From positions 1 through 22,134 of the forward strand of contig PEXL01000021.1 of the NCBI GenBank assembly GCA_002779065.1: a stretch of DNA of 22,134 bases. Direction: 5' to 3'. The position numbers and the translations under genes are program-made. Positions 6,695 to 14,578 of the stretch are shown here, in pieces (positions within the stretch are counted from its first letter, which is position 1; the number at the start of each line of letters is the position of its first letter). A model generated the notes under the pieces. The model made no database searches. It saw nothing but the letters and a program-made list of their open reading frames with translations, and was not told the origin of the DNA. Source of the stretch: Candidatus Diapherotrites archaeon CG08_land_8_20_14_0_20_34_12 (GTDB taxonomy: Archaea; Iainarchaeota; Iainarchaeia; Iainarchaeales; 0-14-0-20-34-12).

Positions 6695-7291
6695 ATGAGC
6701 AAAACAATTACGCTTTCAATTTCAGATGCAATGTATGCTGACATGCAGGAGTTTAGGGAAATTAATTATTCGGAACTTGCCAGGGAAAGGATTGCAGAAT
6801 ATTTGGCAACTGTGAAAGAGAAGCACGAATATTTTCCCTATGAATTTTTGATTCTGAAGGATTTGATTTTCTCTTCAGATAAAATAATTGAAATCCATGA
6901 TTTGATTGAAAAGGACAAAACTAGAATGAAAGATCTGTTCTGGGTTTCCAGCATTTTTGACTTGAGTTTGTTTGATAGTTTAGCGAAGTTCTTGCACGTC
7001 TTTGCCAAGGCACACCCATTCGAAGATGGTAACAAGAGGACTGCGTTTGTTTGTGTTGATGCATTTCTGCGCCTGAACAGATTTAAGCTAAGAATAAATG
7101 CACAGAAAAACAAGACAACAGAAGATGAAAAATTTTTCTGGCAAAATGCCAATCATCAAAAAATGCTTCCGCAAATAAAGCAATTTTTGCAGGAACACAT
7201 AATTCCCTGTAGAAAACCTTTGATAGTGGAACAAGCGATAAAGGATTCAATAAAAGAAAATCAGCAATTGCTTGAGAATCTGGCAGACTGA
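6695..7291 (+). CDS. Fusion of ribbon-helix-helix DNA-binding domain and Fic/Doc domain
   Basis: A 198-residue protein. Residues 2-40 (TITLSISDAMYADMQEF, then INYSELARERIAEYL) have the strand-helix-helix pattern of archaeal VapB/CopG-type antitoxin RHH domains. Residues about 45-160 are a Fic/Doc domain whose core motif HPFEDGNKR (107-115) matches the H-x-F-x-(D/N)-G-N-K-R active site. His107 would deprotonate the target hydroxyl, with Asp111, Asn113 and Arg115 binding the nucleotide. Doc toxins phosphorylate EF-Tu, while most Fic proteins AMPylate targets; which reaction applies here cannot be told. In ordinary toxin-antitoxin pairs the RHH part is a separate antitoxin. Here no separate antitoxin gene is next to it, suggesting a self-contained, self-repressing toxin or a regulator. 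I see no clear (S/T)xxxE(G/N) inhibitory motif. It lies in an accessory stretch next to an IS-type end. Confidence 0.85.
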   Translation: MSKTITLSISDAMYADMQEFREINYSELARERIAEYLATVKEKHEYFPYEFLILKDLIFSSDKIIEIHDLIEKDKTRMKDLFWVSSIFDLSLFDSLAKFLHVFAKAHPFEDGNKRTAFVCVDAFLRLNRFKLRINAQKNKTTEDEKFFWQNANHQKMLPQIKQFLQEHIIPCRKPLIVEQAIKDSIKENQQLLENLAD

Positions 7292-7392
7292 TTTTTGAAT
7301 ATATTACCTTAGCATTCTGTGCCTGTGTTTTCTTAAGGCAGGTTTCAATGTTTTAGTGGTCGCATACGAATCACAGAGAATATAACCATTTC
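7292..7392. other. Convergent intergenic gap with possible structured sequence
   Basis: This gap separates two converging genes. CCTG...CAGG around TTTTCTTAAGG and an outer TCTGTG/CACAGA pairing (about 7317-7322 and 7371-7376) could fold. I can assign no function. Confidence 0.2.
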
Positions 7393-8031
7393 TTATTTCA
7401 AGAATTCTCTTACTTTTTTGGCAATTGCCGAATGCGGATTCCTGAACAGAAAAGCCTCAAGCTGTGTTTCATTATGCGGCCTTCTTTGCATTGAAGCTTT
7501 CTCAAAATCAATAATAACCGGCTTATTTTTATTTTTTGAAATCAGGATGTTTGAGCCTTTGCCGGCAAGCTGACCGTGATCTACTTTCGTAGAATCAAGT
7601 TTTCTCGCTTGCTTGAATAAATCATCAATAATTTTTTTTAATTCTTTTTTTGCTGAATTTTTTCCAAATTCTTTTTTTCCCGAAATCTTCCAAAGTTCTT
7701 TTTTTTCAGGAATTTTTTCAAGCACAAATTCCGCAAAAGTAATTCCTTCGATAAATTCCATCAAAATAATTCTTCCTTCCAAGTCAAACGCAACTAATTT
7801 TGGCCCGACTTTCACCGAGTTTGCTACCTTTAAATTTTCAACTTCCTTTTCAACCATGTTTCTTCTTGGAGAATCTGATTTTTCAATCTTCAGGGCGAAT
7901 TTCTTCCCGTTTTTTTCAACAAGATAAACCTCAGAGCTGTATCCTTTTGCAATTTTCCTGAGTAGTTCAAGATTTTCTTTCTGCAGGAATGAGTTCAACC
8001 GTACTTCAATTTTTTGCAGCATATTTTTCAC
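7393..8031 (-). CDS. Archaeal Ser/Thr protein kinase-like protein (COG2112 type)
   Basis: A 212-residue protein with a compact kinase-like fold. Landmarks are a glycine-containing loop GYSSEVYLVEKNGKKFALKIEK with the ATP lysine K48, a hinge-like ILMEFIEG (89-96), a catalytic loop VDHGQLAGKGSNILI (D151, N161), and the metal-binding position IIDFEKAS (D175). The DFG motif reads DFE, a change compatible with the atypical RIO/Bud32-like families. The length and the DHG(Q/E)L...N signature resemble the archaeal COG2112 predicted kinases. Its substrates are unknown. Residues 105-131 are a lysine-rich insert encoded by three 27-bp repeats. The start is GTG 8031, but ATG 8022 is equally possible and better spaced for a leaderless message from the TATA-like TATTATAAAA near 8045. 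It converges with the Fic gene and diverges from the surface-protein gene. Confidence 0.8.
   Translation of the reverse strand: MKNMLQKIEVRLNSFLQKENLELLRKIAKGYSSEVYLVEKNGKKFALKIEKSDSPRRNMVEKEVENLKVANSVKVGPKLVAFDLEGRIILMEFIEGITFAEFVLEKIPEKKELWKISGKKEFGKNSAKKELKKIIDDLFKQARKLDSTKVDHGQLAGKGSNILISKNKNKPVIIDFEKASMQRRPHNETQLEAFLFRNPHSAIAKKVREFLK
7639..7719 (-). repeat. Three tandem 27-bp repeats inside the kinase gene
   Basis: Units lie at 7639-7665, 7666-7692 and 7693-7719. Each encodes nine residues: EKIPEKKEL, WKISGKKEF and GKNSAKKEL (residues 105-131). The unit length keeps the frame, so copy number can change without breaking the kinase. The T/A-run content would favour slippage. Confidence 0.85.
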
Positions 8032-8157
8032 GATATTAATTTTTTATAATACTTTTTTCACACCTTTTGGCGATTTTTTTGCATTTTTGCATTAATAAAC
8101 TATTTATATGAGTTCATCCTATAAATGTACTATCTTTTAAAATAATATTAATATAAA

Positions 8158-8180
8158 GAAACTAATTAATAGTTAGTTTC
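8158..8180 (+). promoter_or_regulatory. 5' leader hairpin before the giant surface-protein gene
   Basis: GAAACTAA (8158-8165) pairs perfectly with TTAGTTTC (8173-8180) around a seven-base loop, ending only a few bases before the ribosome site GGGAGTGAGG (8187-8196). TATA-like boxes lie upstream (8101-8108 and 8136-8155), so the hairpin would be near the 5' end of the mRNA. It could protect the message or tune initiation. Confidence 0.4.
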
Positions 8181-8198
8181 TGATTGGGAGTGAGGGAT

Positions 8199-11100
8199 AT
8201 GAATAAATTGAATTGGTTATTTGTAGGTGTATTTTTAGTTCTTTTTTTGTCAGCAAGTTTTGCTGCAAATATGAATGCCTCTGTGAATGGTGATTTTTAC
8301 ACCACCGGAACATTGTTTTTTAATGGTGATGTTGACCCTAATTTAAGCTCTGGCAGTTATACTGTTGCAGTTAATGTTTATGATAAAAATTCGCTTTTAA
8401 CTAATCCATTGGTCCATTCTGCCAACCTCACGACAGATGTTAATGGAATATTCTCCCAAGCCTGGAATGATTTCAATGAAGCAGATTATAATGTTGTTTT
8501 TACTGAAGCAACAAATAGTTTAACAAGTACAATGAATTTTACTGTTTCAGCCATAGCGTACACAGACATTAATTTTTTGAATAATGTTTATCCCCCATTT
8601 TCATTAAACCAGCAATTCCAGTTTAATCTCCAGCCAAAGACTGTTAATGGCATAGATGTTAATGGTTATGCTGACTTAAACGTCCTGCTTGTTAGTGAAT
8701 CAGGCTCAATCAGGGATTCTAATCAGGCGGTAAAACAAAGAGCTGATTCCAACAGAACCTATGATATAAATTTTACTGCTTCAGCCATAGGTAACAATTA
8801 TCTGTTGATAAAAAAAGGTAACATACCTTTACAGTCATTCGGGATTCCGACCTATTCCTATGTTGTTTTTGCCGATCTTTTCGATGATCAAAATAGTTTG
8901 AAGGATTCATTCGGCCCAAATACTATTGTATACATTAAAATTAAAGTAACTGATTTTAATGGATCAACACTTTACCTTATTGATAATTATTCAGTTGATG
9001 TAAATGTATTATTGCCTTCGGGTTCAGTTCAGCAATTAACTGCAACCTCTTATGGTGGGCAATATATTGCAACGTATACTCCAACAACAGCAGGAAATTA
9101 TTCAGTAAAGGTAGCTGTTTCTTCCTCAGGCGTAACCCAAAAGACGTCAAGGTCATTTTCAGTAAAATCATACTCTTTGAACATAATGCCTAAAAAGAAT
9201 GTGAACGCAGGAAAGAAAGAAAAAATGCCCGGGGTATACGGTTTAGATGTAAATGCAACCTTCTCAGTCAGTTTTATTAATCTCAGCAATGGCAAACCTT
9301 TGCTTACAAGCAGTTTGGGAAGCAGCGCTTGCAATAAAAGTAATTATTTAATAAAATATAAAAAAGTTAGTGAAGTGGCTTTTACTGCTGTTTCTGCAGG
9401 TGACATAAATGTAGGTTCTGCAGAAAATGGCTGTGATTTGAATATCAATACACCATCTTCAGCAGGCACTTATGTATTTGAAATAAATGGCAAGGATTTA
9501 AATTTAAGCAATAGTTTGAATTCATTCACAGTTACAACTACCTTGGTTGTGCAGAATTATGTTATCTTTATGGATGCTGTAGATCCAAGCACATTTTCAC
9601 AAGATCCAAAGAATTCAGGCAAGTTTGATTTCTTCAAGGATGAAAATGTCGGATTCAAACCAACAGTTATTGACTTTAATGCAGATATGCATTCAAGGGT
9701 TATCGCAGTAACCGGCATGAGGATTATGACTCCCTCTGGCTTAGTGAATGTTGCATCAACACACTTTACTTATAATGCAGATACAAATTTGCTCAACATA
9801 GATGGAAATGCATTTAGCGATGCTAATATCTCAGATGGATTTTTGCCTATTGAATTCACAGTAAATGTTGATTCTAACGGAACTGTGTTTGATGTGAATG
9901 GGGTTACTGCTTTTGGAGGCATTAAATATAAGTCAATGTCTATTTCAGTTGTTTTGTACACTAAAAAAGCAGGTGCTATGGCAGTAAAAACACAGGATAT
10001 GGGTCCAGGTGCTTATAGGGCTAATGAAGAAGAAGTGTGGTTAAGGGTAACAGCCAAGGATGGAAGTGACCAAGCCATAAAATATGCAACAGTCACTCTT
10101 ACAAAACTTACAAATATGGAAACATTCCAGGCAGTAACCTTAAGCGGTTTGAATACAATTTCAGGGATAACAAATAATTCTGGTGTTTTTAACCTTAATC
10201 TCGGGCCATTATCCAGCGGGGGTTATTTTGGTGAATTAAGTGTAATCAAAGGGAGCAGCATTGGAAAAGGCCAGACATTCTTTGTAGTTAAAAAGTATAT
10301 GGTATTTGGCATGCCTATTCTTTATAATGCAACAGATGATTCTTGTCAGGAATTTTCCCAAATCGGAACAACAAGTGATTTCAATCTGCTATTGATGGTA
10401 TTTGTGCCAGATCCACAGGAAGCACAGATGGGCATGACACAGATAGCAGATTATACTGTATCAAACAGTGATTTTAGGCTTATAAAGGAAGGCGGTTTGG
10501 AGGAATTCAAGGAACCTACTTTTGTAGATATTAGTGCTGATAATTGGACATTTGGAACAGCACCTTCAGCCTGTGCAAATTTAAATTTTCCCCCAGGTGC
10601 CTTAGACTTCAATCTTAATATAATTACTGTTCATAAGCCTGTTGACTTTAATTGGGAACCAGGATATTATAGGGTAGGCATTACTACAAACAGCGCAAGC
10701 TATGGAATAGATTCTGGTGTTGGTTTTTACATGGTTTCAAAGTTTTCATTCAAGGTTTTGCCAGTAGGCATAAGCAACAAGCAGAGAGGCCTTGATGAGC
10801 AAGCAGGGGAAGCAGTAAGCCCTGGTTCTTGGTTTGATTTCAATGTTTTCAGCGGGGCAGATGTTACTATTCAAGTAGCTCTAGCTAAAGAAGATGACTT
10901 TATGGAACTGAGCGGAGCAACTAATCTTGATGTTAATCATGGCATTAATCCATTAGCAGGAACTGTTCAATGCGCGGAGGTTACTTGTAATACTGATAAT
11001 GATGTCAATGCAGACACAATGACTACCTTGAAGGTTAAGATTCCAGCAGGTACTCAAACAGATAATTATTTACTGATAGTAACCGCAACTAATGCTTCTG

Positions 11101-12881
11101 GTGACAGTTCAGAAAGTGAATTATTCCTGCAGGTTAAAAATTTCAAATTATTAATTCCGACGATTTACAATCTGGAATTCAGGCAGAACAGCACAAGGAC
11201 TGCTTATGATACTAATGCTTGGAATGATATAAATATGGAGAATGGCGATCAGCCACAATGGTATCCGGCATTTGATTATAATTCAGAAATAACTTATACC
11301 CGATGGATTGCTACTAATATTCAGCTTAACGGTGGCTCAACAATAAATGATTGGAATAGATTTGTTTTAGTAAATACTTTAAATGATACAATGTGGATTG
11401 ACTGGAATGCAGCTGATGATGTGTATGCTGATGGAAATTTCCTAAATGATTATGGGCCATATTCAAAAGCAACATATCTGCCGGCTTTGTCTGATGGCAA
11501 TATCCCAATAGTGTTTGACATTGCAACTAGGACAAGCAATTCACAATTAAGATATATTGCTTTGCCTAAAAGTGATGTGAATTCAAACAATGATAGATGG
11601 GCAGGGACTTATGATGCTGATACAAATTTCTATGTGCCTGTTCTGATAAAAACAATGGCAGATGTGGCAGTAAGCGGGGCAGATGTTAATATTCTAAAAG
11701 TATTTAGAATGGTTCCAGGGATGGGAATGCCTCAGGAAATAACTGAAGGAACTGATTGGAATACAACTGGAAGTACAAGTGATGCTAATGGATTGGCTTT
11801 CCCGCAGCTTGTTATTGGAAAGACAGGTAATTATATGATACAGGTTTATGTCAAATCAGGAAGCAGCGAGCAATACTTTATGCCTTGGGATGGGCCAATG
11901 TTTGCGGTAAATAAATACGATGCAAAATCATGGCTGACTACAAATACCACAGTGACTATTGACAATAATATTTCAATCGCATCTTTAAGAGGCATATACA
12001 GTCATGACCTTAATACAAGTTTAACTATTGATCCAGACGGTCCTGGGCCTAGCACTGATAAAAATTATTATTTTGATGATAATATTGGGGTATTCAATGA
12101 AACAGATAGAGGCTATGATTTGGATGCTGATGGATCGCTTGATGAAAACTGGTATTTCCTGAGGGTAAAGCCAGAATTTAGGCAGTTCTCATCATTTGAC
12201 ATTAATCTAATAGTTGATGATGACCTTAATTTCTGGTTAGCCTTGGGTAATCAAGGAAAACTTTTGGATTATAATGAAAATCCAATTAATGGCGGTTTAT
12301 GGACTACTGAATTAGGTCATTCAAATGAAGCAATCTTTGCCTCGCCAGGATCAGGCGGATGCATAGGTGATTACAATACATTAGTAACAGCAAATGATCC
12401 TTATTTAAATTATGAAAATGATTGCATAACCTATGAAGCTTTATGGGACTTCCATGAAAACGATACTAATGTTGTGGATAATAATACGCAGCTCTATAAG
12501 CTCATAGATTATAGGTATGATGTATTTGGATTAGATGCACAAAATAGCTGGGCAGTATGGATTGACAAAAATCAGGGATTTAATGCAAGCACTGATACAA
12601 ATGCATATGCTCTTGTTAAAGTAAGGAATGAGAATCAGCAATTAGTATTAATTAATGGTACTGCGACAGCGCAGCTTATAAAAAGAGTTATGATGCCGCA
12701 AGGCTTTGAAGATTTCAGGCCTGTTGGTTCAGTTCAGACGGCAAGTATTACTAATGGTATTGCAAGGATTAATCTTGGCACATTAAGCAGCCTTGATGCT
12801 AACACAAAATATAGTGCAGAGCTTACTCTAACATTAGGGGCGAATCAGCAGAATGTGTTTATGGAGTTTTGGTCGAGATAA
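8199..12881 (+). CDS. Giant secreted surface protein, S-layer-like
   Basis: A 1,560-residue secreted protein. The start is ATG 8199, behind GAGTGAGG; the frame is open to a TTG at 8184 but the signal peptide begins at MNKLNWLFVGVFLVLFLSAS with cleavage after about FAA (residue 23). The rest is dominated by Thr/Ser/Asn/Asp beta-rich segments, with recurring DVN, DFN and DANG turns, consistent with a chain of Ig-like or other beta-sandwich domains. N-x-S/T sequons are frequent (e.g. NMNASVNG, SNRTY, INFTAS). Cysteines are few and appear in pairs, such as QCAEVTC. There is no C-terminal membrane helix; it ends NVFMEFWSR. Size, secretion and composition suggest an S-layer or other outer-surface protein. 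The next gene, 23 bases on, encodes a membrane-anchored surface protein that could hold it. Confidence 0.75.
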   Translation: MNKLNWLFVGVFLVLFLSASFAANMNASVNGDFYTTGTLFFNGDVDPNLSSGSYTVAVNVYDKNSLLTNPLVHSANLTTDVNGIFSQAWNDFNEADYNVVFTEATNSLTSTMNFTVSAIAYTDINFLNNVYPPFSLNQQFQFNLQPKTVNGIDVNGYADLNVLLVSESGSIRDSNQAVKQRADSNRTYDINFTASAIGNNYLLIKKGNIPLQSFGIPTYSYVVFADLFDDQNSLKDSFGPNTIVYIKIKVTDFNGSTLYLIDNYSVDVNVLLPSGSVQQLTATSYGGQYIATYTPTTAGNYSVKVAVSSSGVTQKTSRSFSVKSYSLNIMPKKNVNAGKKEKMPGVYGLDVNATFSVSFINLSNGKPLLTSSLGSSACNKSNYLIKYKKVSEVAFTAVSAGDINVGSAENGCDLNINTPSSAGTYVFEINGKDLNLSNSLNSFTVTTTLVVQNYVIFMDAVDPSTFSQDPKNSGKFDFFKDENVGFKPTVIDFNADMHSRVIAVTGMRIMTPSGLVNVASTHFTYNADTNLLNIDGNAFSDANISDGFLPIEFTVNVDSNGTVFDVNGVTAFGGIKYKSMSISVVLYTKKAGAMAVKTQDMGPGAYRANEEEVWLRVTAKDGSDQAIKYATVTLTKLTNMETFQAVTLSGLNTISGITNNSGVFNLNLGPLSSGGYFGELSVIKGSSIGKGQTFFVVKKYMVFGMPILYNATDDSCQEFSQIGTTSDFNLLLMVFVPDPQEAQMGMTQIADYTVSNSDFRLIKEGGLEEFKEPTFVDISADNWTFGTAPSACANLNFPPGALDFNLNIITVHKPVDFNWEPGYYRVGITTNSASYGIDSGVGFYMVSKFSFKVLPVGISNKQRGLDEQAGEAVSPGSWFDFNVFSGADVTIQVALAKEDDFMELSGATNLDVNHGINPLAGTVQCAEVTCNTDNDVNADTMTTLKVKIPAGTQTDNYLLIVTATNASGDSSESELFLQVKNFKLLIPTIYNLEFRQNSTRTAYDTNAWNDINMENGDQPQWYPAFDYNSEITYTRWIATNIQLNGGSTINDWNRFVLVNTLNDTMWIDWNAADDVYADGNFLNDYGPYSKATYLPALSDGNIPIVFDIATRTSNSQLRYIALPKSDVNSNNDRWAGTYDADTNFYVPVLIKTMADVAVSGADVNILKVFRMVPGMGMPQEITEGTDWNTTGSTSDANGLAFPQLVIGKTGNYMIQVYVKSGSSEQYFMPWDGPMFAVNKYDAKSWLTTNTTVTIDNNISIASLRGIYSHDLNTSLTIDPDGPGPSTDKNYYFDDNIGVFNETDRGYDLDADGSLDENWYFLRVKPEFRQFSSFDINLIVDDDLNFWLALGNQGKLLDYNENPINGGLWTTELGHSNEAIFASPGSGGCIGDYNTLVTANDPYLNYENDCITYEALWDFHENDTNVVDNNTQLYKLIDYRYDVFGLDAQNSWAVWIDKNQGFNASTDTNAYALVKVRNENQQLVLINGTATAQLIKRVMMPQGFEDFRPVGSVQTASITNGIARINLGTLSSLDANTKYSAELTLTLGANQQNVFMEFWSR

Positions 12882-12904
12882 TAAAATTGGTGTGGTGAAA
12901 TAGG

Positions 12905-14440
12905 ATGAATAGAGTTATCTTAGCAGTTTTATTTTTTGGGTTGGTAATACCTAATGTTTTTGGGGCTTCTCTGTCCCTGACCTTAGGGTCATTATCTTCA
13001 GTATATGAAGGGCAATCTGTTACGCTTAGTGCTACTGTGCAGGCAATTGGCGGTTCAGTAAGCAACACAGATATGCAGCTAGGTACATTGCCTTCAGGCC
13101 TTAGTACAAGCGATAGTTTGCTGCAAAATGTTGGTACATTAAGTGCAGGAGGTTCATCTGCCAAGACTTGGGGTATTACTGCAAATACCGCAGGAACATA
13201 TACTTTAACTGTAACTGCAACCGGGGACAGTGTAAGTACTGTAACTTCAAATGCAACATTAGCAGTAACAGCCGCACCTTTTGTAAGCGTCTCAAATCTG
13301 AGCTGTGGCAGTTCTTCTGTTACTAAAGATAATAATGTTACTATTTCATATCAACTCCAAAATAGCGGAGGAACCTCAACAACAATAACAAATGATTTGT
13401 CCTATGATTCATCTTATTTTACCTTAGTGCAGGGTTCAGATCCTTCATCTTTTGATTTAAATGCCGGTGCAAGTACAAGCGCAACATGGAAGCTTAAAGC
13501 TATTGCATGTGCATCAAAAACAATAACAATTGCAATATCTACCTTAAATAATGATCCTGAAGATCAGTCATGCACTTACACAATAAGCGGATGCCCTTCT
13601 ACAACACCTGAAGGAGCAACATCTGGTCCCTCAATACTCGGAAAATTAGGAGGGGAAGTTACAACAGCGGCAGAAGAAAAACTGACAACAGTTTTGGAAG
13701 AATCTATCTCAGGAACTCTTACCCTTGAAGATATTGCGCAGATTTTAGGAGATGTTGATTTGGATTATGATGCAGAACAAATTCTTGCATTGAATAAAGA
13801 TTTAGAATTTACTAGAGAAATATCTGTTGATAAGATTGATAAAAATGGAAAAATAGAATATCTCAGCACAATTAGTTTAGTAATCACCAATGCATCAGGA
13901 AAATTTTTACAAAATATTAAGATAATAGAAAATATTCCAAAAGAAGTAATAGGCTCAGCATCATTAATTAATTCTGATTATGAATTTGATGTTTTGAAAG
14001 AAGATCCGGTTATTCAATTTACTTTAGATGAATTGCCTTCAGATTATTCTGAAATAATTACTTACACAACAAATAATGAATTAAAAAAAGAGAATCTTGC
14101 TTCATGGACTTCTTCTCCATTTATTTTGGAATTTCAGGAGCAGAGTTTGTGTGCAGGTGTTTCCTGTAAAAATCTTTCCTGTAAAGAAAATCTTGGCTGC
14201 AATGAATTAACCGGAAAGTGCGATTATGATAATTTGACAGATGGCATATCTTGCGGTGAGAATAAACTATGTAAAGCAGGAAAATGTGTTGCAAAAGAAG
14301 AAGCAGGGCAAGTAACAGGGGCAACAACAGCTGAAGAAGGCACAAAAACTCAGCCAGATTATACTTTAGTTTATGGCATTATTGGGCTAGCGATTATTTT
14401 AGGAATTGCTTATTATTTCACAAGAAAGAAGAAAAAATAG
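12905..14440 (+). CDS. Membrane-anchored surface protein with beta domains and a Cys-rich module
   Basis: A 511-residue exported protein with a signal peptide (MNRVILAVLFFGLVIPNVFG, cleavage near 20). Two Ig-like beta domains of the NEW3/CARDB sort cover about 21-215. A middle domain (about 260-420) includes IKIIENIPKEVIGSASLI, a pattern seen in archaeal exported proteins. A disulfide-rich module (about 428-475) has eight cysteines, from LCAGVSCKNLSC to CKAGKC. A short Thr/Glu-rich linker precedes a single C-terminal helix (YTLVYGIIGLAIILGIAYYF) followed by RKKKK. That topology places the body outside the cell with the C-terminus in the membrane. It starts just after GTGGTGA and lies 23 bases behind the giant surface-protein gene, so they form one operon. 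It may act as an anchor or envelope adaptor. Confidence 0.75.
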   Translation: MNRVILAVLFFGLVIPNVFGASLSLTLGSLSSVYEGQSVTLSATVQAIGGSVSNTDMQLGTLPSGLSTSDSLLQNVGTLSAGGSSAKTWGITANTAGTYTLTVTATGDSVSTVTSNATLAVTAAPFVSVSNLSCGSSSVTKDNNVTISYQLQNSGGTSTTITNDLSYDSSYFTLVQGSDPSSFDLNAGASTSATWKLKAIACASKTITIAISTLNNDPEDQSCTYTISGCPSTTPEGATSGPSILGKLGGEVTTAAEEKLTTVLEESISGTLTLEDIAQILGDVDLDYDAEQILALNKDLEFTREISVDKIDKNGKIEYLSTISLVITNASGKFLQNIKIIENIPKEVIGSASLINSDYEFDVLKEDPVIQFTLDELPSDYSEIITYTTNNELKKENLASWTSSPFILEFQEQSLCAGVSCKNLSCKENLGCNELTGKCDYDNLTDGISCGENKLCKAGKCVAKEEAGQVTGATTAEEGTKTQPDYTLVYGIIGLAIILGIAYYFTRKKKK

Positions 14441-14457
14441 TGACTTTTGGCTTTTTT

Positions 14458-14480
14458 GGTGCAATTTTCGGAATTGCACC
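14458..14480 (+). terminator. Hairpin terminator after the surface-protein operon
   Basis: GGTGCAATT (14458-14466) pairs perfectly with AATTGCACC (14472-14480) around TTCGG, followed by a T-run at 14486-14491. Confidence 0.6.
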
Positions 14481-14578
14481 AATTCCTTTTTAAATTTAAT
14501 TTTAGCTTATATAGTATAATTACTTGTTTTAAAAATAAATATTATGATTGAAAATTCTGTTTATGGGAGGTAGATATA

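Noticed and set aside
7292..7392. Omega-RNA or other structured RNA in the convergent gap
   Set aside because: Pairings are short and I cannot match it to the TnpB element; it is listed only as unexplained intergenic sequence.
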